Shown piece by piece: positions 9,322 through 21,229 of a stretch of DNA of 64,000 bases. Origin of the DNA: Liopterus haemorrhoidalis (taxonomy: Eukaryota; Arthropoda; Insecta; Coleoptera; Dytiscidae); NCBI GenBank assembly GCA_963971575.1, contig OZ020611.1, positions 145,850,419 through 145,914,418 on the forward strand, read 5' to 3'. Under the pieces are notes generated by a model, which saw only the letters and a list, made by a program, of their open reading frames with translations, was not told the origin of the DNA and ran no database searches. Numbering within the stretch: the stretch's first letter is position 1; the number at the start of each line of letters is the position of its first letter. A program made the translations under genes and the position numbers.

Positions 9322-10395
9322 ACTATCCTAATCAGTGTATTCGAATTCGTTACTAATGCTGATATGATAATTGTGAATGGGCGGAAATATGTAGCAACGT
9401 AGCAATGAAAGAGCATCCTCAAGAATGAAGAGAACAATATCCTTACGTTACAAATACGATTAATTCAAAGCGCGTGCAGTAGGTAGTCTGACATTATACC
9501 CCTCGTATATTCCGAACAATACAACATGTAATCTAAGATTATCAACTGTTTCCCTTTATGATTCACAACCATATGTGTCAAATAAATGTACCGGATTATT
9601 TATGTTTAGCGCGTTCAACTAAAGGCTTGTAACGATGATCTTACAGGGCTATGACATCGATTTCCTGAAGATGGGACCATAGATAATCACTGCTTTAGGA
9701 TCTTTTATATTCCCTTTAAAGGGTAACAGCATACAGAAACAATATCGTCAGCATCGTAACTAACTTTTTAGTACTTTGGCAAACTGTTAAATACACATTT
9801 CTCAATGAGAGGGCGGTTGGGAAAATTAATTATTTAGGGAGGTCTTAATTCTGGAAAATAAAATTAAAATGCGTCTTTATGGTCTTTATTTATTGGTAAA
9901 GTTTTTGTAAAATTATTCAGGGATTTCAGGATTACCAATAGTATTTATTTTACGGACATAATTTACTATGTTTAGCCTTTTAAGGACAAGGGTACATTTT
10001 AATTTAGGTGATTGTTGTTTTATCTTTGATTAGAAAGTTACGAGTTGACAAAAATGTATTATAACGAAGCATCGTTAACCGAGATATTACTATAGTTGGA
10101 AATATGGAGTATTATAGGCTAGTTGGGCAGTCAACGCACTTCGCCATTTTGCGTCATAACTTCAGTGACAAACTTAGTGGCAAATAATAACTAAATCGAT
10201 TTTTTTTGCATTTGAATTATAGACTAAAATTGCTTTTCACTCTTTTATTTTACTATAACATACCTATTGAAGTCATATCTAGTTTGTGTTCCATAGTCAT
10301 TTGGAAGATTTTCAAATTTTTAAAGTTTTTATTTAATATAAGGACATTTGTATTTAGGGGTTACATTACCGGTAAACGTTTAACCGGTTTATCGG
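9322..10395. other. no recognised feature
   Basis: About 1 kb of AT-rich unique-looking DNA. No open frame of note and no terminal repeats seen. Confidence 0.4.
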
Positions 10396-11275
10396 TTTTA
10401 CCGAGATCCAGATCCAGTACATCCTCTTGTACTAAAGATCCGGTTGCTACTCCACAATCTGAATGCTCAGAATGTAAGGGTAGAGCTGTTTTGGATACCG
10501 AGTCATGTTGGTATTAAAGGCAATGAAGCGGCAGATGCAGCTGTAAAAGCCGCCTCGTACAGACCTATGATTGATGTGAGTTTCATATTTCCATCATCTT
10601 GTTTTAGCCATGTGGCAACATGAGTGGAGCAGCATACAGAGCGTTAAGTTGAGACATATTAAGAGAGACATTAAACCATGGGGTTCTTCCTGCAGGATTA
10701 ACCGAAGAGAGGAAACCGCCATCATACGCCTCCGTATAGGCCACTGTTGGTGGACTCATGGATACCTTCTTCGAGGTGAAGACTCCCCTCTCTGTGAGAC
10801 GTGTAACACAAATTTATCTGTGTTACACTTTTTAACTAAATGTGTACAGTTCGAGGATGTCAGGGAGAGATTAGGACTGTGCTATGACCTGTCAGTTGCT
10901 TTAGGTGACGACAGAGTACTCTTGGACAGACTGATACTCTTCCTGAGAGAATCGAACTTACTGTTTTATTATTGAAGACTTGCACCTTATTTTAATGTGT
11001 TTTATTATTAACCTGTGATATTCGATGGTATTGGCCCCTTTACAGCCTCTTACCATCACCCTGCGTCTGTTCATTATTTTCGAACAGACTTTTTATATTA
11101 TTTATTTGTATTTGTCCGCGCAAGATTTCTTTTACTGAGTATGCGTATTTTTAATGATTCTATTCATTTATTTACTGTCTAATTTATTGTTTTTAATATG
11201 TAGTGTAGTCATTTAGATGGGCTGCGTTAGGCGCAAATAGCCATTGTTGCTGTGCGCCAAAAATTTTAACAAATC
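10396..11275 (+). mobile_element. 5'-truncated LINE with RNase H (I/Jockey-like)
   Basis: Retains the RNase H end, the C-terminal tail and a 3' UTR of about 290 nt ending in the conserved GGCGCAAATAGCC...TGTGCGCC hairpin (11230-11258) and TTTTAAC. The rest is lost by 5' truncation, the usual fate of LINE copies. Confidence 0.75.
10430..10975 (+). pseudogene. LINE RNase H domain and C-terminal tail
   Basis: The frame beginning at 10430 reads LLLHNLNAQNVRVELFWIPS then HVGIKGNEAADAAVKAASYR: the last RNase H motif, WIPSHVGIKGNEAAD, with its catalytic D. After a frame change at about 10600, an open frame gives INRREETAIIRLRIGHCWWT, GYLLRGEDSPLCETC and VLHFLTKC, the cysteine-histidine tail that follows RNase H in I/Jockey-type LINEs. 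Reverse transcriptase is absent. The protein would cleave the RNA strand during reverse transcription; this copy cannot. Confidence 0.8.
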
Positions 11276-11920
11276 ACGAGTTTCCATGAGTTTCAATGCA
11301 AAAACCTATTAATCCATTCCACAAAGATCCCTAAAAGGAGGACTGAAAAGTTGAAGATTCAATATTTCTGTTTATATTCAGTCGTTTTCAGTTCATAGGA
11401 GAATCACCTTCAGGTTGTCTCCCTGGAAGGTTCAACTGTCTTTGTTGTATTGTAGGAAGTAGGGCAGTACATATTTAACAAACTGGGATTACGATATCGT
11501 TACAACTACCTATTTGCTTCGCATTATCAATTTTGACATGCAAACGGCCGAGAGTCGCTGTATGATTCGTCAGCCGAATCCCAATTCGTTAACTGCGGCA
11601 GAAACATTACGAAAAAAATATTCGTAAGCCCAATTTTTTTAAACAGGGTCATAAATCAGCAGTTAGCAGAGCTATTACTGTATTTAGTTTTTCTATAATT
11701 CATGAAATGGATAACATTATTATAAAAATTCGCTGGAAACGACTTGATATATTTTATATTTTAAATTTGCTTGTTATTTTTGAGACCTTCAACTGGGCTC
11801 CTCTTACCCACGATGTCCCGGGCAACCACCCAGTCCGTCCAACGCTTAATCCATCACTGACTACTACTTATTTGCGATCGTCTATCGTCCAAAGAGCCCG
11901 GACGATCTTAAATTGTTTTT
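11276..11920. other. no recognised feature
   Basis: Mixed AT-rich DNA. A short frame at 11707-11946 has no recognisable content. Confidence 0.4.
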
Positions 11921-12465
11921 TCATAGTTCAATTTATTGATCAATAAATTGATCAGTTTTTTTTGATTAATTGAACAATTTATTGATAACATTAACAATAA
12001 AAGGATCTTTTACACATATCAATTTATTGAAAACTTTTTCAATACCAACTGTAAAACATGTTGACATATTTATCAAAATGATAACATTGAAAATTTCTTC
12101 ACAAAATTACGAGCTGTGAACAACAACAAAATAAATAACCTAGATGATGGTGAATTTGAACGTTTTTCGATTTTGTCACATTTGAAAACGAAACACATAA
12201 CCTATACATTTGTTACCTACGCTACAACTAAACAGGTGGTAATAAGTAAACAGATAAAAATATACCTAGAATTTCCTAAAAATTGGTGAAAACTAGAACT
12301 TTTATTTTCATATTAAATTGATCAATTTTTCCAAAATAAATTCATCAATTTTTTCGTCAGTAAATTGTTCAATTAATTGATGATATTTTAACACTTTACA
12401 TACATCAATAAATTGAAGGTCATCTTTTACAATTTATTGATCAATAAATTGAACCGTGTAAAACC
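11921..12465. mobile_element. miniature inverted-repeat element with palindromic ends
   Basis: Both ends carry the same perfect 22-bp palindrome (11929-11950 and 12430-12451; half-site CAATTTATTGA). Further AATTTATTGAT/ATCAATAAATT half-sites lie inside each end. Interior AT-rich, noncoding. Target duplication not resolved. Confidence 0.65.
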
Positions 12466-13983
12466 CACTTTACGTTATCATCACTTTTAATGAGAATTAC
12501 ATAGGCAGTAAAAACATTTATTTTCGACTGCATCGTACCTACATAATTTATGACACTGTTTGGCTTCTATAAACGTCATATTATTAAACTACTACAATTA
12601 AGTAGCAGAATTTATCTTCTGTCAATGTTAAAATAAATTTTTGCATTAAATTCAATTTATTTTATTTCTTTGAGAACTTCTTCCATATCGTACGCATCCC
12701 TCGACAACCCCACTCGCACGCTCGCATTTTGCGAGTGGAAAAACTTGCATCACTGACTGTCTTCTGGTTTTTGTATCATCACTTTTGTGTCAAAAATAAG
12801 ACGGGTCTATTCTAATTTTATTTGTCATCACTTTGATCCGTCCTCCGTTTTTGGTCATTATTTCGATCCATCTTCCTTTTTTGTTTAGCTAGCAAGTAAT
12901 GATAATAAACTGCGTGTGACTAATGTCCATAATTTTCGAAGGTTGCCAGGAATGTCCTAAGACAAGCAATTGAAGAGTAGTAACTCCAAAATTTTTTTCT
13001 CAAATTTGAGCATTTGACATTTTAACATTTCCTGCCCCGACGGTCTTGAGCCGAATTTGAATTACAAATCACCTCGTGAAACGAATTAAATTCGTTAGCT
13101 GAGTTATTACTGTAGTTTCTATTATTAACCTTAAAATGCTCATCTCTAATTATATATTCATTACTAATTACTAGAAAGCTAAGGCCTAGAGTGGCCGATT
13201 TCCGTTTTAATCCTACATAATTAAAAAATAAAACATTTTTTTTAAATTTAATAGCATTGAAACGTATTAACACCTAGATTGGTCGCTCTCTACTAATTAC
13301 ATTACATTTTAATTAATTGATTTATTGATATTAAAATAATTTATTTTTGTTCCAGGTAAGAAGATGCAGATATGGCATAAATGTTTTAAAACATTTTTCC
13401 GTGAGTATATTCGCACCTTTTTTAGTTCTAATATTTAAGAGCTCTTTACACTGACTACTTTTAGTAGTTATATTCGATGACAAAAAGTGGCAAAAGCGAC
13501 TATATTTAACAATGACGTATAATGTTAAGGTAGAAATCTGACTCTTGTTTTACGTCGCGGTCAGCACCGTAACTAGGTATATCTGCGCCTGTGATGAAGT
13601 ACCAGTCTTGCGCCTCCATCTTTAGAGATGTCCAAAAGAAAAAAAGAAAAGGAAGACTAATTGAAATGATCTCCAATAAAAAAGGTAAACGAAGTAATGT
13701 CAAAAAGAAAGAAAGACGAATTCAAGTGATGTTAACAAAAACTGCGTTTTTTCCTTCTTTGCCCCAGATAAACTGCTCCGCTTGTGTAGCAACTTCGCAT
13801 GTCAGGACCATATTTACGCACCAAATCATGATTTGAGAATAAAGACCCTTGTGTCCCCGAAATAAATGCAACGTCCATGTGTAGATTAAAGCCGTCCACA
13901 AAGAGCTACTCTGGAAATATTCATTCGAGACGCAAGTTACCAACGAGTATCTTTTGAGTCCAATGTAATTCAATGGTGTTACA
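12466..13983. other. mostly unassigned DNA
   Basis: 12780-12870 has two or three degenerate units around TCATCACTTT.GATCC, related in wording to the 40-bp repeat at 17756. Minus-strand frames at 13022-13273 and 13722-13988 share NY.GLKR followed by ISNEY/VSNEY, which may be two copies of one unknown repeat; I do not recognise it. Confidence 0.35.
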
Positions 13984-13984
13984 C

Positions 13985-15638
13985 ACACGGAGAGAAAGTT
14001 TATGTTAGAATAGCAAAAAAGGGAGTAAACGTAACAATAAAATTTTGTAAAATAGTAACAGCAAAACTAGTTTGGTACTTGATACAATAAAAGTTTTGCA
14101 GAAAAGTAACAAAACAAGTTTGCTAAATTAACAAAACTAGTTTGTAACATTAACAAACCGGGTATTGTACTGTTTACCATACAGTATTGTAAAACTAACA
14201 ATACAGTTTAATTAAAACCAGCAAACTACGGGGTGCTAAATAAAACTACCAGACTGGTATGGTTAATTTATTGTTTTTTTTTTTTTTCTTTCTTTCATTG
14301 TCTAATCCGCTTCAACCAAACAGTTTAGCAGCTGCTATTAAACCGGATGGTTAAAACGAACAACTGTGGTTATAATGAAAAATATCTCCTTTTAGACCAG
14401 AATATTATTCGTTTTAACCTCTCGATAAACAAATGCACCTGCTAAACTGTTGGCGATTGGAATGGGATATAATTACATTTTTCATTTACATTTTTTTTTT
14501 TAAATTTAATTTAGATCTTAATAATATTACAATGTGGACGGTGTGCAAGTAAAACATATTTATTTCGCATAAGTTTTGCTTGCACTTCGACCAAATTAAG
14601 ACAGATAAATTAATACAGTAATGGCCAGTTTCACCATCGTTTAATAAATTTATTCGACTCATGAAGTAGTCAATATCACATCAGTTATATTTTTTTTTAC
14701 AAAGTGATTAACATTGCTGTCAAAAGAATGATGCGATATCGTCAACTTTATTCATTGAATAAATTTATTCGACATTGGTGAAATTGGACATACATTCTTT
14801 ATAATGTACTCACAAAACTGGCCTATTGTTTCTATTGTGCTATGAAACATTGGATACATCTGGAGATGTAATTTTTAAACTGTCTACCTTTAAAATGTAT
14901 GTTTTTAAATGTTTCCTAAATTAATTAAGATTTGAATACATCCTCATACATGAATCTCAGTACCTCTATCTGATCAAAGGTCCAACGACTGCGACAAGAG
15001 ATTAAATAGTTTCACAACTTTTCTTAAGTTTACCGCGGTTCTGTAAAGTTTAATATATCTGCTTAGTTCTAAAAAAAAAAAAAATCATAATTAATAAATA
15101 TCCTTTTTTATAAACAAAAGTTTCGTACCTCTACGTGCAACATAAAAGACTATTATAACATAAGACACAGATTATCTATTAACTCTAAAATAATATAATT
15201 CATATTTAATACTTACATTCAAATATTGGTATAAGTTCCGGCATATTTCACTCATTTATTATACTTTTTGACGAAATTGTCAGCCATTTCAGCGCTTCTC
15301 ACACTTTTAATTACATTTATTTATGCTGTTCGTCACTACACAGCAGAAAAAAAAACATGGAGTATTTATGTATCTGGCTTGTTGACTGAGTGGAGTTGCA
15401 TTATGGGTGTTCTTTGCGCGCAGGCGTAATTTATTTTTCAAAATTTTCTGTTTAAAATAGCAAAATGATATATTAGAATTAACAATAAGTCACGTTACAA
15501 AAAAAATATAGTACTTTGTACTAAACTGGTACATTCACTTTTATAATCAGTTTTGTAGCCACAACAAATTTTACTGTTAATGTAGCAAAAAAAAAAAATC
15601 TTACTATACTATTTTAACAATACACTTCTCTCCGTGCA
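13985..15638. mobile_element. 1.65-kb noncoding element with long terminal inverted repeats
   Basis: Left end CACGGAGAGAAAGTTTATG and right end, reverse-complemented, CACGGAGAGAAGTGTATTG; both continue GTTA.AATAG. The left subterminal zone (14030-14220) repeats the palindromic AAACTAGTTT several times and the right one has similar TAGTACTTTGTACTA motifs, likely transposase sites. No ORF. Superfamily unknown. Confidence 0.65.
14627..14790. mobile_element. nested miniature element
   Basis: About 160 bp with inverted ends GGCCAGTTTCACCA and, reverse-complemented, GTCCAATTTCACCA, both followed by an AATAAATTTATTC palindrome. It lies inside the 13985-15638 element. Confidence 0.65.
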
Positions 15639-17755
15639 CATGGTGCTATTCATTATAATTCATCTGCAACGCATTACTGACCAGTTCTCGATGATTTGGA
15701 TTCCTTGTCACTTAGCAACTCTAGTCCCTCAATCACCTACATCGCACTCCTTATTAATGCAATAAAATATCTTCAAGTAGATGAATGAAAAAAATTAAAT
15801 ATTCATTTTTTGGGAGAAGTGGAAAAACATCCCATTCTTTATAACTAGAAGCTGCCAGGCTACTCAATAATAATAATAATAATAATAATTGTTTATTGAC
15901 AAAATTACAATAATATTTGTTTTAAGTCAGTCAGTACAATCGTGAATGTAATATTTAATAGAATGTACAGGAAACAATATGGCAAACAATATGTACATAT
16001 ACAAAGAATTATCAAAGAATTATTATTAGATTATATATCAAGAAAAGATAAGACGGAAAAAGCCTGATGTTAAATGTGGAATAGGGTCCAAACCTGGTCC
16101 AGGTTGCTAACAGTTGCGGGGACCGGACAAATACATTAGTTTTTTAAATCTTTAATTTGCAAAAAAATGACTCGATGAGCAAAAAAACTTCATAAGATCC
16201 AATAATTTAAAAAAATGCAGAACCGGACTTTTTTTCAGATGACAAGTATAATCGATTCACGATATTTATTCATATTAGTAGACCATGTTTTTGTTAAGTT
16301 GCGTAACATTTGAAATTAACAAAATAAACATTTTACCAATCTTATTTGTATATTTTGTTATGCACCTTTAATAAACATGAAAATATATTAAATGAAATCT
16401 GCCAAATAGAAAATTTCCGCTATTTATTTAATATTTAATTTTCACAAGTGTAATTATTTTTCGTGGTTACCAACAAAACTGCCACCCTAACATGGTATAC
16501 TCGATAAAGAAACATCGTGAAATGTTGATTATACAAATGTATTATACAATAATTATACAAATGCATTATTTTGAATATGAATTTCTTTATCAAAATCCTT
16601 CTTACTGCACAGTTCGTGCAGTAACGGGTCGATTTACCATGATTTTGTTTAGATTTGTAGTCCAGTTAGTTGGTGTTTTTAGTGGCATGAAAGCCTCCTA
16701 CCGAAAGGAAATTGAGTACATTCCAGCCTGCAATTCTTCTACAGAACCTATCTCTTGATCTGCAGAATGCAAAAAGCAGTATTGCTCGGGTCGCTTCATA
16801 TTTTACAGGCACTGAATTTGGCGTAAATTTCTCGTTTTCATATCGCCAGGGTTTGAGATCAGCCGTGTGTATTTAGCTCCACTAGTTTCTAGTATGACGA
16901 CGCTCAAAAGGTTACTAAAGAAGTGGACGCTTGTCAAAATTTGACAAACCCCAAATAATAACATTTAATCTAATGATAACCTATAACATCCAAGGTAATT
17001 GGCACGAAAAAGTCATTTCTGTCAGTATTTATAATGAGTTAGTAATCAGTTAATAATTTGAATCACCAACCCATTCCGTTCCTTCAAAGTTGTTTCGTCA
17101 GCGATCGCCGTTAGATTTATTCAGTGAGGAATCTTAATTGTTGATCATTTCTCGTTTAGAGAACATAATTGAAAAGTTTTGTGCTATAATATTTCAAATT
17201 TTACTTTAAGCCCTTCCATATAATACTGTTAAAAAGGCTTAAATATATAAAAGACTTTAGGTGTTATGTCTCTGGTATTTAAGTGTACTTATGTTTCAAT
17301 TTAAACTGCCCAAGTTACGAATTAAAAATTAACTTTTATGGAGGTCTTTTTAGAATCAATAGAGACTGTACGGCTTTTTTTTATATTCGGTACTAAACGC
17401 ATTTACTACTATCAAATAAAACTTTAGAACTTACAAATTTAGGTTTGAGGTTTAGATATTTTATAAGCTAAAAGGAATTTGACTTCCGAATTTATTGATT
17501 TAATAAAATATACACGAGAAAGAAATTTAGTATTTATTGCGACTAATCGGATATTTATTAGGATTGTGGCGATTTATTTAAATTTTTATACAGATGATCT
17601 TTACTAATTAAAAATAAGTACTCCAAATCGTTATATAATCTTTTAAGCATGTAATTACACTGGAGAACAAAACCTTTGTTCTTTCCTAGGACACTAGGAA
17701 ACATAGCTTAAGCACCCTAAGAGCTCAAAAACACGGTTTTTTTTGTCAAATTACA
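15639..17755. other. mostly unassigned DNA
   Basis: Holds a (TAA)7 run at about 15868-15889. A weak open frame at 16492-16758 has no convincing domain. Otherwise AT-rich with nothing recognised. Confidence 0.4.
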
Positions 17756-18000
17756 AGTGGTGACCTTTCTGGGTTGTCATCACTTGTATTTTGTAAATCA
17801 GTACCATTTCTTTGAGGTCAGCACTTGTATTTTGGAAGTGAGTATTTTTTTTAGGTCATCACTTGTATTTTGTAAGTGAGTACCTTTTCTTTTAGGTCCG
17901 CATTTGTATTTTGGAAGTCAGGTCTTTTTTTTTAAGTCTTCACTTGTATCTTGTATTTTGGAAAATAAAGTGCTTTTGGCCAGCACTTGTTAGTGAGTAA
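17756..18000. repeat. minisatellite, unit about 40 bp, ~6 copies
   Basis: Units of the form TCATCACTTGTATTTTGTAA plus GTGAGTACC and a T-rich end, diverging to the right. The same wording appears singly at 43405-43445 and 45115-45135. Confidence 0.8.
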
Positions 18001-18380
18001 TTTCCCGAGTTCTACTCTTTTAACACAATTTTGTCTTCTACCCCCAGATAAATTCCTGGGTGCGTGCTTGATTCTAATCTTTAGAAAGAACTTTTCGCAA
18101 TAACTTCAAATATGTAATTATTTTTTCTCTAACACTCAAGGTATATTTGTTACATCCAGTTAAATGTGGAAAATATGTCTTTTTACCTACTTTCAAGCGC
18201 CATTCATCTTATCTAAAACGTTAGTTTTGTTGACTTCCATCTATGCTTGGTATTTGGGACATGTCTCTTGAGCATCCAAGAGTAACCTGTAAGCCTTCTT
18301 GCACTCCACTGTCCCTGGGATCTCTTTTCCATGGCAGAGATGTCTTGAAAACGCTCTCCGTGTTCGTCATTGGCAGTACC

Positions 18381-19300
18381 TAATAATAATAATAATAATA
18401 ATTTATTTACCAAATTACATATACATCTTTTTTTTAGTCAGTCATACTTAAAGTAGGTATTAAGATTTAACATACAAAATTCAATGTTTTCAAAATTATT
18501 AAAATCATAAATGGTATTTTTCAAAAAAATGTCCTTAACTTTATTTGAATATCCTCTACGTGATAGTTGTTTAATCTCCTCGGGCAACACGTTGAAAAAA
18601 TTTATACAATAATAATTTGAGCAATTTCTGGATTTGTTCAAGCGAAGGTACTGAGAACGGATATCTTTTTTTGAGCAAGTATTCTCCAAGAGTAGTGAAT
18701 ATGCTCAAATTCTTATGTATTAGTAAGAGGCAATTATAAATGAATAATGCTGGTAAGGTAATTATTTTGAGACTTATAAAATAATCACGACGTTCGCCTC
18801 TGTAGGCAGAGCCGGCGCTAATTCTGACAGCTTTACGCTGAATGAATGTCCCCATATAAGTATCCCATAATTTAGGTGAGATTGAAATAATGAAAAATAG
18901 GCTTTCAATACGACCTCCTTACATGCTTCGTATTTCTATCTCTTTATCAGGTAGATGGTGGACCTAAACTTTCGACTAAGAAATTCAGTGTGTTGGTCCC
19001 AACATAAATGAGGATCTACGTGGATTCCAAGAATTTTTATGTAACGAGGGTTATCAAAATTATGTTTACTAGTAGTAAACAGCAGGGTCTGGGATTTTTC
19101 CGTGTTTAAGTATAATTTATTGGTGTTAAACCAAGAATTTGCTTCGACTGTCAAAGATCTATTTTTGGAAAGGAGAGCACTTAGATTGTAGTTTCTTGTT
19201 AATAATGTTGTGTCGTCTGCGTAGAGAATTGTTTTAGAAGTTATAAACAGGGGTAGGTTATTATCATTTATTAAAAATAGTAACGGACCAAATACGAACA
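18381..19300 (-). mobile_element. 5'-truncated LINE with (TTA)n tail
   Basis: Contains the end of a reverse transcriptase and its C-terminal region, and a (TAA)9 run at 18381-18408 which is its 3' tail. Insertion is into the gene fragment above; only a 3-bp ACC is shared by the two junctions, so the target duplication is short or eroded. Confidence 0.75.
18440..19300 (-). pseudogene. LINE reverse transcriptase C-terminal half
   Basis: Three frames: GPLLFLINDNNLPLF, ILYADDTTLL (catalytic YADD), NTNKLYLNTEKSQTLLFTT and KILGIHVDPHLCWDQH from 19290 to 18940; then IQRKAVRISAGSAYRGERRD, TLPALFIYNCLLLIHKN; then CINFFNVLPEEIKQL. These are the fingers-palm and thumb landmarks of LINE reverse transcriptases of CR1/L2/Jockey type. 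Two frameshifts and 5' truncation make it inactive. Confidence 0.8.
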
Positions 19301-19560
19301 CCTTGATTGTAAGATAAAAATTCAGGTGGGAGTCCAAACAATGTATTTTGAGGAACATGTTACACCCCATATCTTGTAATTTGTAAATATTCACCTACAA
19401 TTTCAGGGTAATTTGGGGCTTTATCATTTCCCAAAAATTTTGCGTAATTTTTTCAAATGAACTCCACGCTTGATTTTTACCTTCGTTTAACAGATCTTCG
19501 AACTTTCCTTCTCCAATCAAAGTTCTTATTTGTGGGAAAAATTATAATTGTCTAAAACTT

Positions 19561-20284
19561 CGTCGTTGAATTTCTGTCCTCCACTCCCCAAGTGACTTTC
19601 TGAATTCCGTTTATGAATCGCCTCGCTCGTCTAGTGATTTTTTCTGTCACTTTAAGGCGTTAGCTGGCAACTATAGCCGCACATAAGTAGGTGGTAAATT
19701 ATAGTTTGATACAGCCTGATCTTGGCATTTATAGAGAAGATTTGTTTTGAAAAGAGGATCGAGTGCCAAGTAAGACTCATTAGATTCTAATCAGAAATCA
19801 CCCGCGTGCGTAATATTCCTTTTAGTGTTTATACATGAAATAGTTAATGTTTCTGTTTACTAGTTATGTTTGTTATGCGCGGTAACCTTCAGACAATACC
19901 GTAATCTGTTCATAGCAAATCAATCGTTCTTATAGATTAAAGCAAAAACTTTAATTATTAAACTGAGTTCTTCTACTTAAATTTACTACACCATTATTAC
20001 AATCTTATTAGTTAGCCAAATTTAACATTCGCGATGACCAAATATCTAACACGCAGTCTCCATGTGGACATGTGGATTAAAACTTTTCATGAACTTTTTC
20101 CTTAACTGTTCGTACCTTTTGGTACAAAGGGAGGTAATTTAGGTATTACTTCATTAATAAAATTTCATAAATAAATTTAGTATAATCATTCAATTAGAGT
20201 ACAATATTTAAAATGTTAAATGATAAAAACATAATCAATTTCTTAGAAAGGGCATTTAAGATAAGGGTAGACTTGTTTATTATT
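19561..20284. other. no recognised feature
   Basis: Nothing recognised beyond possible further upstream remnants of the split gene at 19561-19650. Confidence 0.35.
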
Positions 20285-21197
20285 GTAACTTGGGACTTTG
20301 TAAATGTAACATGAAAAGGAAATAGTAAAATGTAATATTGAAAGACAACTGTGTTATTAAATTAGATTTGAAGTATTAGAACTATATGGGAAAATATATT
20401 AATCTCTGTTTAAAATAAATATTAGTTGGTTACTTATCTGGGGAGATTATACAATTTAATTTATGGATAATAAATGTCATCTCGATTGACCGAGGTTTTA
20501 AATGACATTTAACAGTTGGGCGATGTAAGCTTTTCAGGGTGGTTCTCTTTTTATGGGTAGTTGAGCTTAAACCGTCGTAGGGTTAAGTCATGTTTAGTAG
20601 TTGATTTCAACCCGTCGTATGGTTAAGACCATGTTTAAGAGTTTATTTTAAACCATCATAACGTTAAGTCATGTTTTAAGTAGTTGATTTTAACTCGTCG
20701 TATGGTTAACACCATGTTTTGGAGTTAGTTTTTAAGAGACATGGGTTAGAGACATTTAGAGTGTTTGGGCGAGTCGAAATAAAGTAACAATGTAATTCCG
20801 TATGAACGTTAGTGTAGTGGCCAGCTAAAAAGTGGAGAGACAATATTTAGAAACATGTAGTTAGTGGTTAAATTAGTGTTTGGTGTAAAGTGTGTCTAGT
20901 GTGTGCGAATGTGTGTCTCATTTGGATTTAGCTGTATCGACGTAATTGTAAGTCTAGTGTAATTAGTGTAAATATTTAAACCTTATCATAATTAAAGTAG
21001 GTTAGCAAATGTGGAGTTTAATTGAACAATCCTTAGTCCTTCCAAGAATCATAGCAACCAGCTAACGGAATAATAGGGGGGGTCCAGACTTGATCCGCTC
21101 GCAAGTCTTGGAACCTATAGTGTGAGGGAGACCTAAAGTTGAGGGATGTACAGAGTAAGTACAAATGAAATAAATAAATCAGTTAACCGTGACATTT
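20285..21197 (+). mobile_element. possible LTR (solo or 5')
   Basis: Tentative. A TG at 20285 (TGTAACTTGGGACTTTG) and a CA at 21197 (AACCGTGACA) bracket DNA with a late AATAAATAAAT polyadenylation-like site and a following GGAGGCTCCCCAC leader-like stretch as seen after arthropod LTRs. No target duplication confirmed and no internal coding region. Confidence 0.3.
20557..20725. repeat. tandem repeat, unit about 41 bp, 4 copies
   Basis: Units GTAGTTGATTT.AACCCGTC then GTATGGTTAAG.CCATGTTT. Copies 1/3 and 2/4 resemble each other more (GTCATG versus ACCATG), so a two-unit repeat may have been duplicated. Confidence 0.8.
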
Positions 21198-21229
21198 CAT
21201 ATTTATATATCGGAGGCTCCCCACACCTT

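Larger units (their letters stand above)
18213..19560 (-). pseudogene. decayed gene fragment, split by a LINE
   Basis: Two minus-strand pieces read as one protein once the LINE at 18381-19300 is ignored. Piece 1 (19560-19301) gives IRTLIGEGKFEDLLNEGKNQ, AWSSFEKITQNF and KLQDMGCNMFLKIHCLDSHL; piece 2 (18380-18213) gives GTANDEHGERFQDISAMEKR then GQW...LTGYSWMLKR. This order (A..F..V..NFLGN, LG..MSLKIHFLHSHLDFF, DEHGERFHQDI..MEKRYQG.W, LADYCW.LKRD) is that of an uncharacterised protein family multiplied in aphids, beetles and other arthropods, which is probably carried by a mobile element. At least two 1-bp frameshifts also break it. The function of the family is unknown to me. Confidence 0.7.

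Noticed and set aside
13022..13988. Two minus frames with NY.GLKR and NEY as a gene
   Set aside because: The shared words are short, the frames are broken and I know no such family; left as unassigned.
16492..16758. 88-codon frame as a transposase DNA-binding domain
   Set aside because: Spacing of hydrophobic residues is only loosely similar and no motif is convincing.
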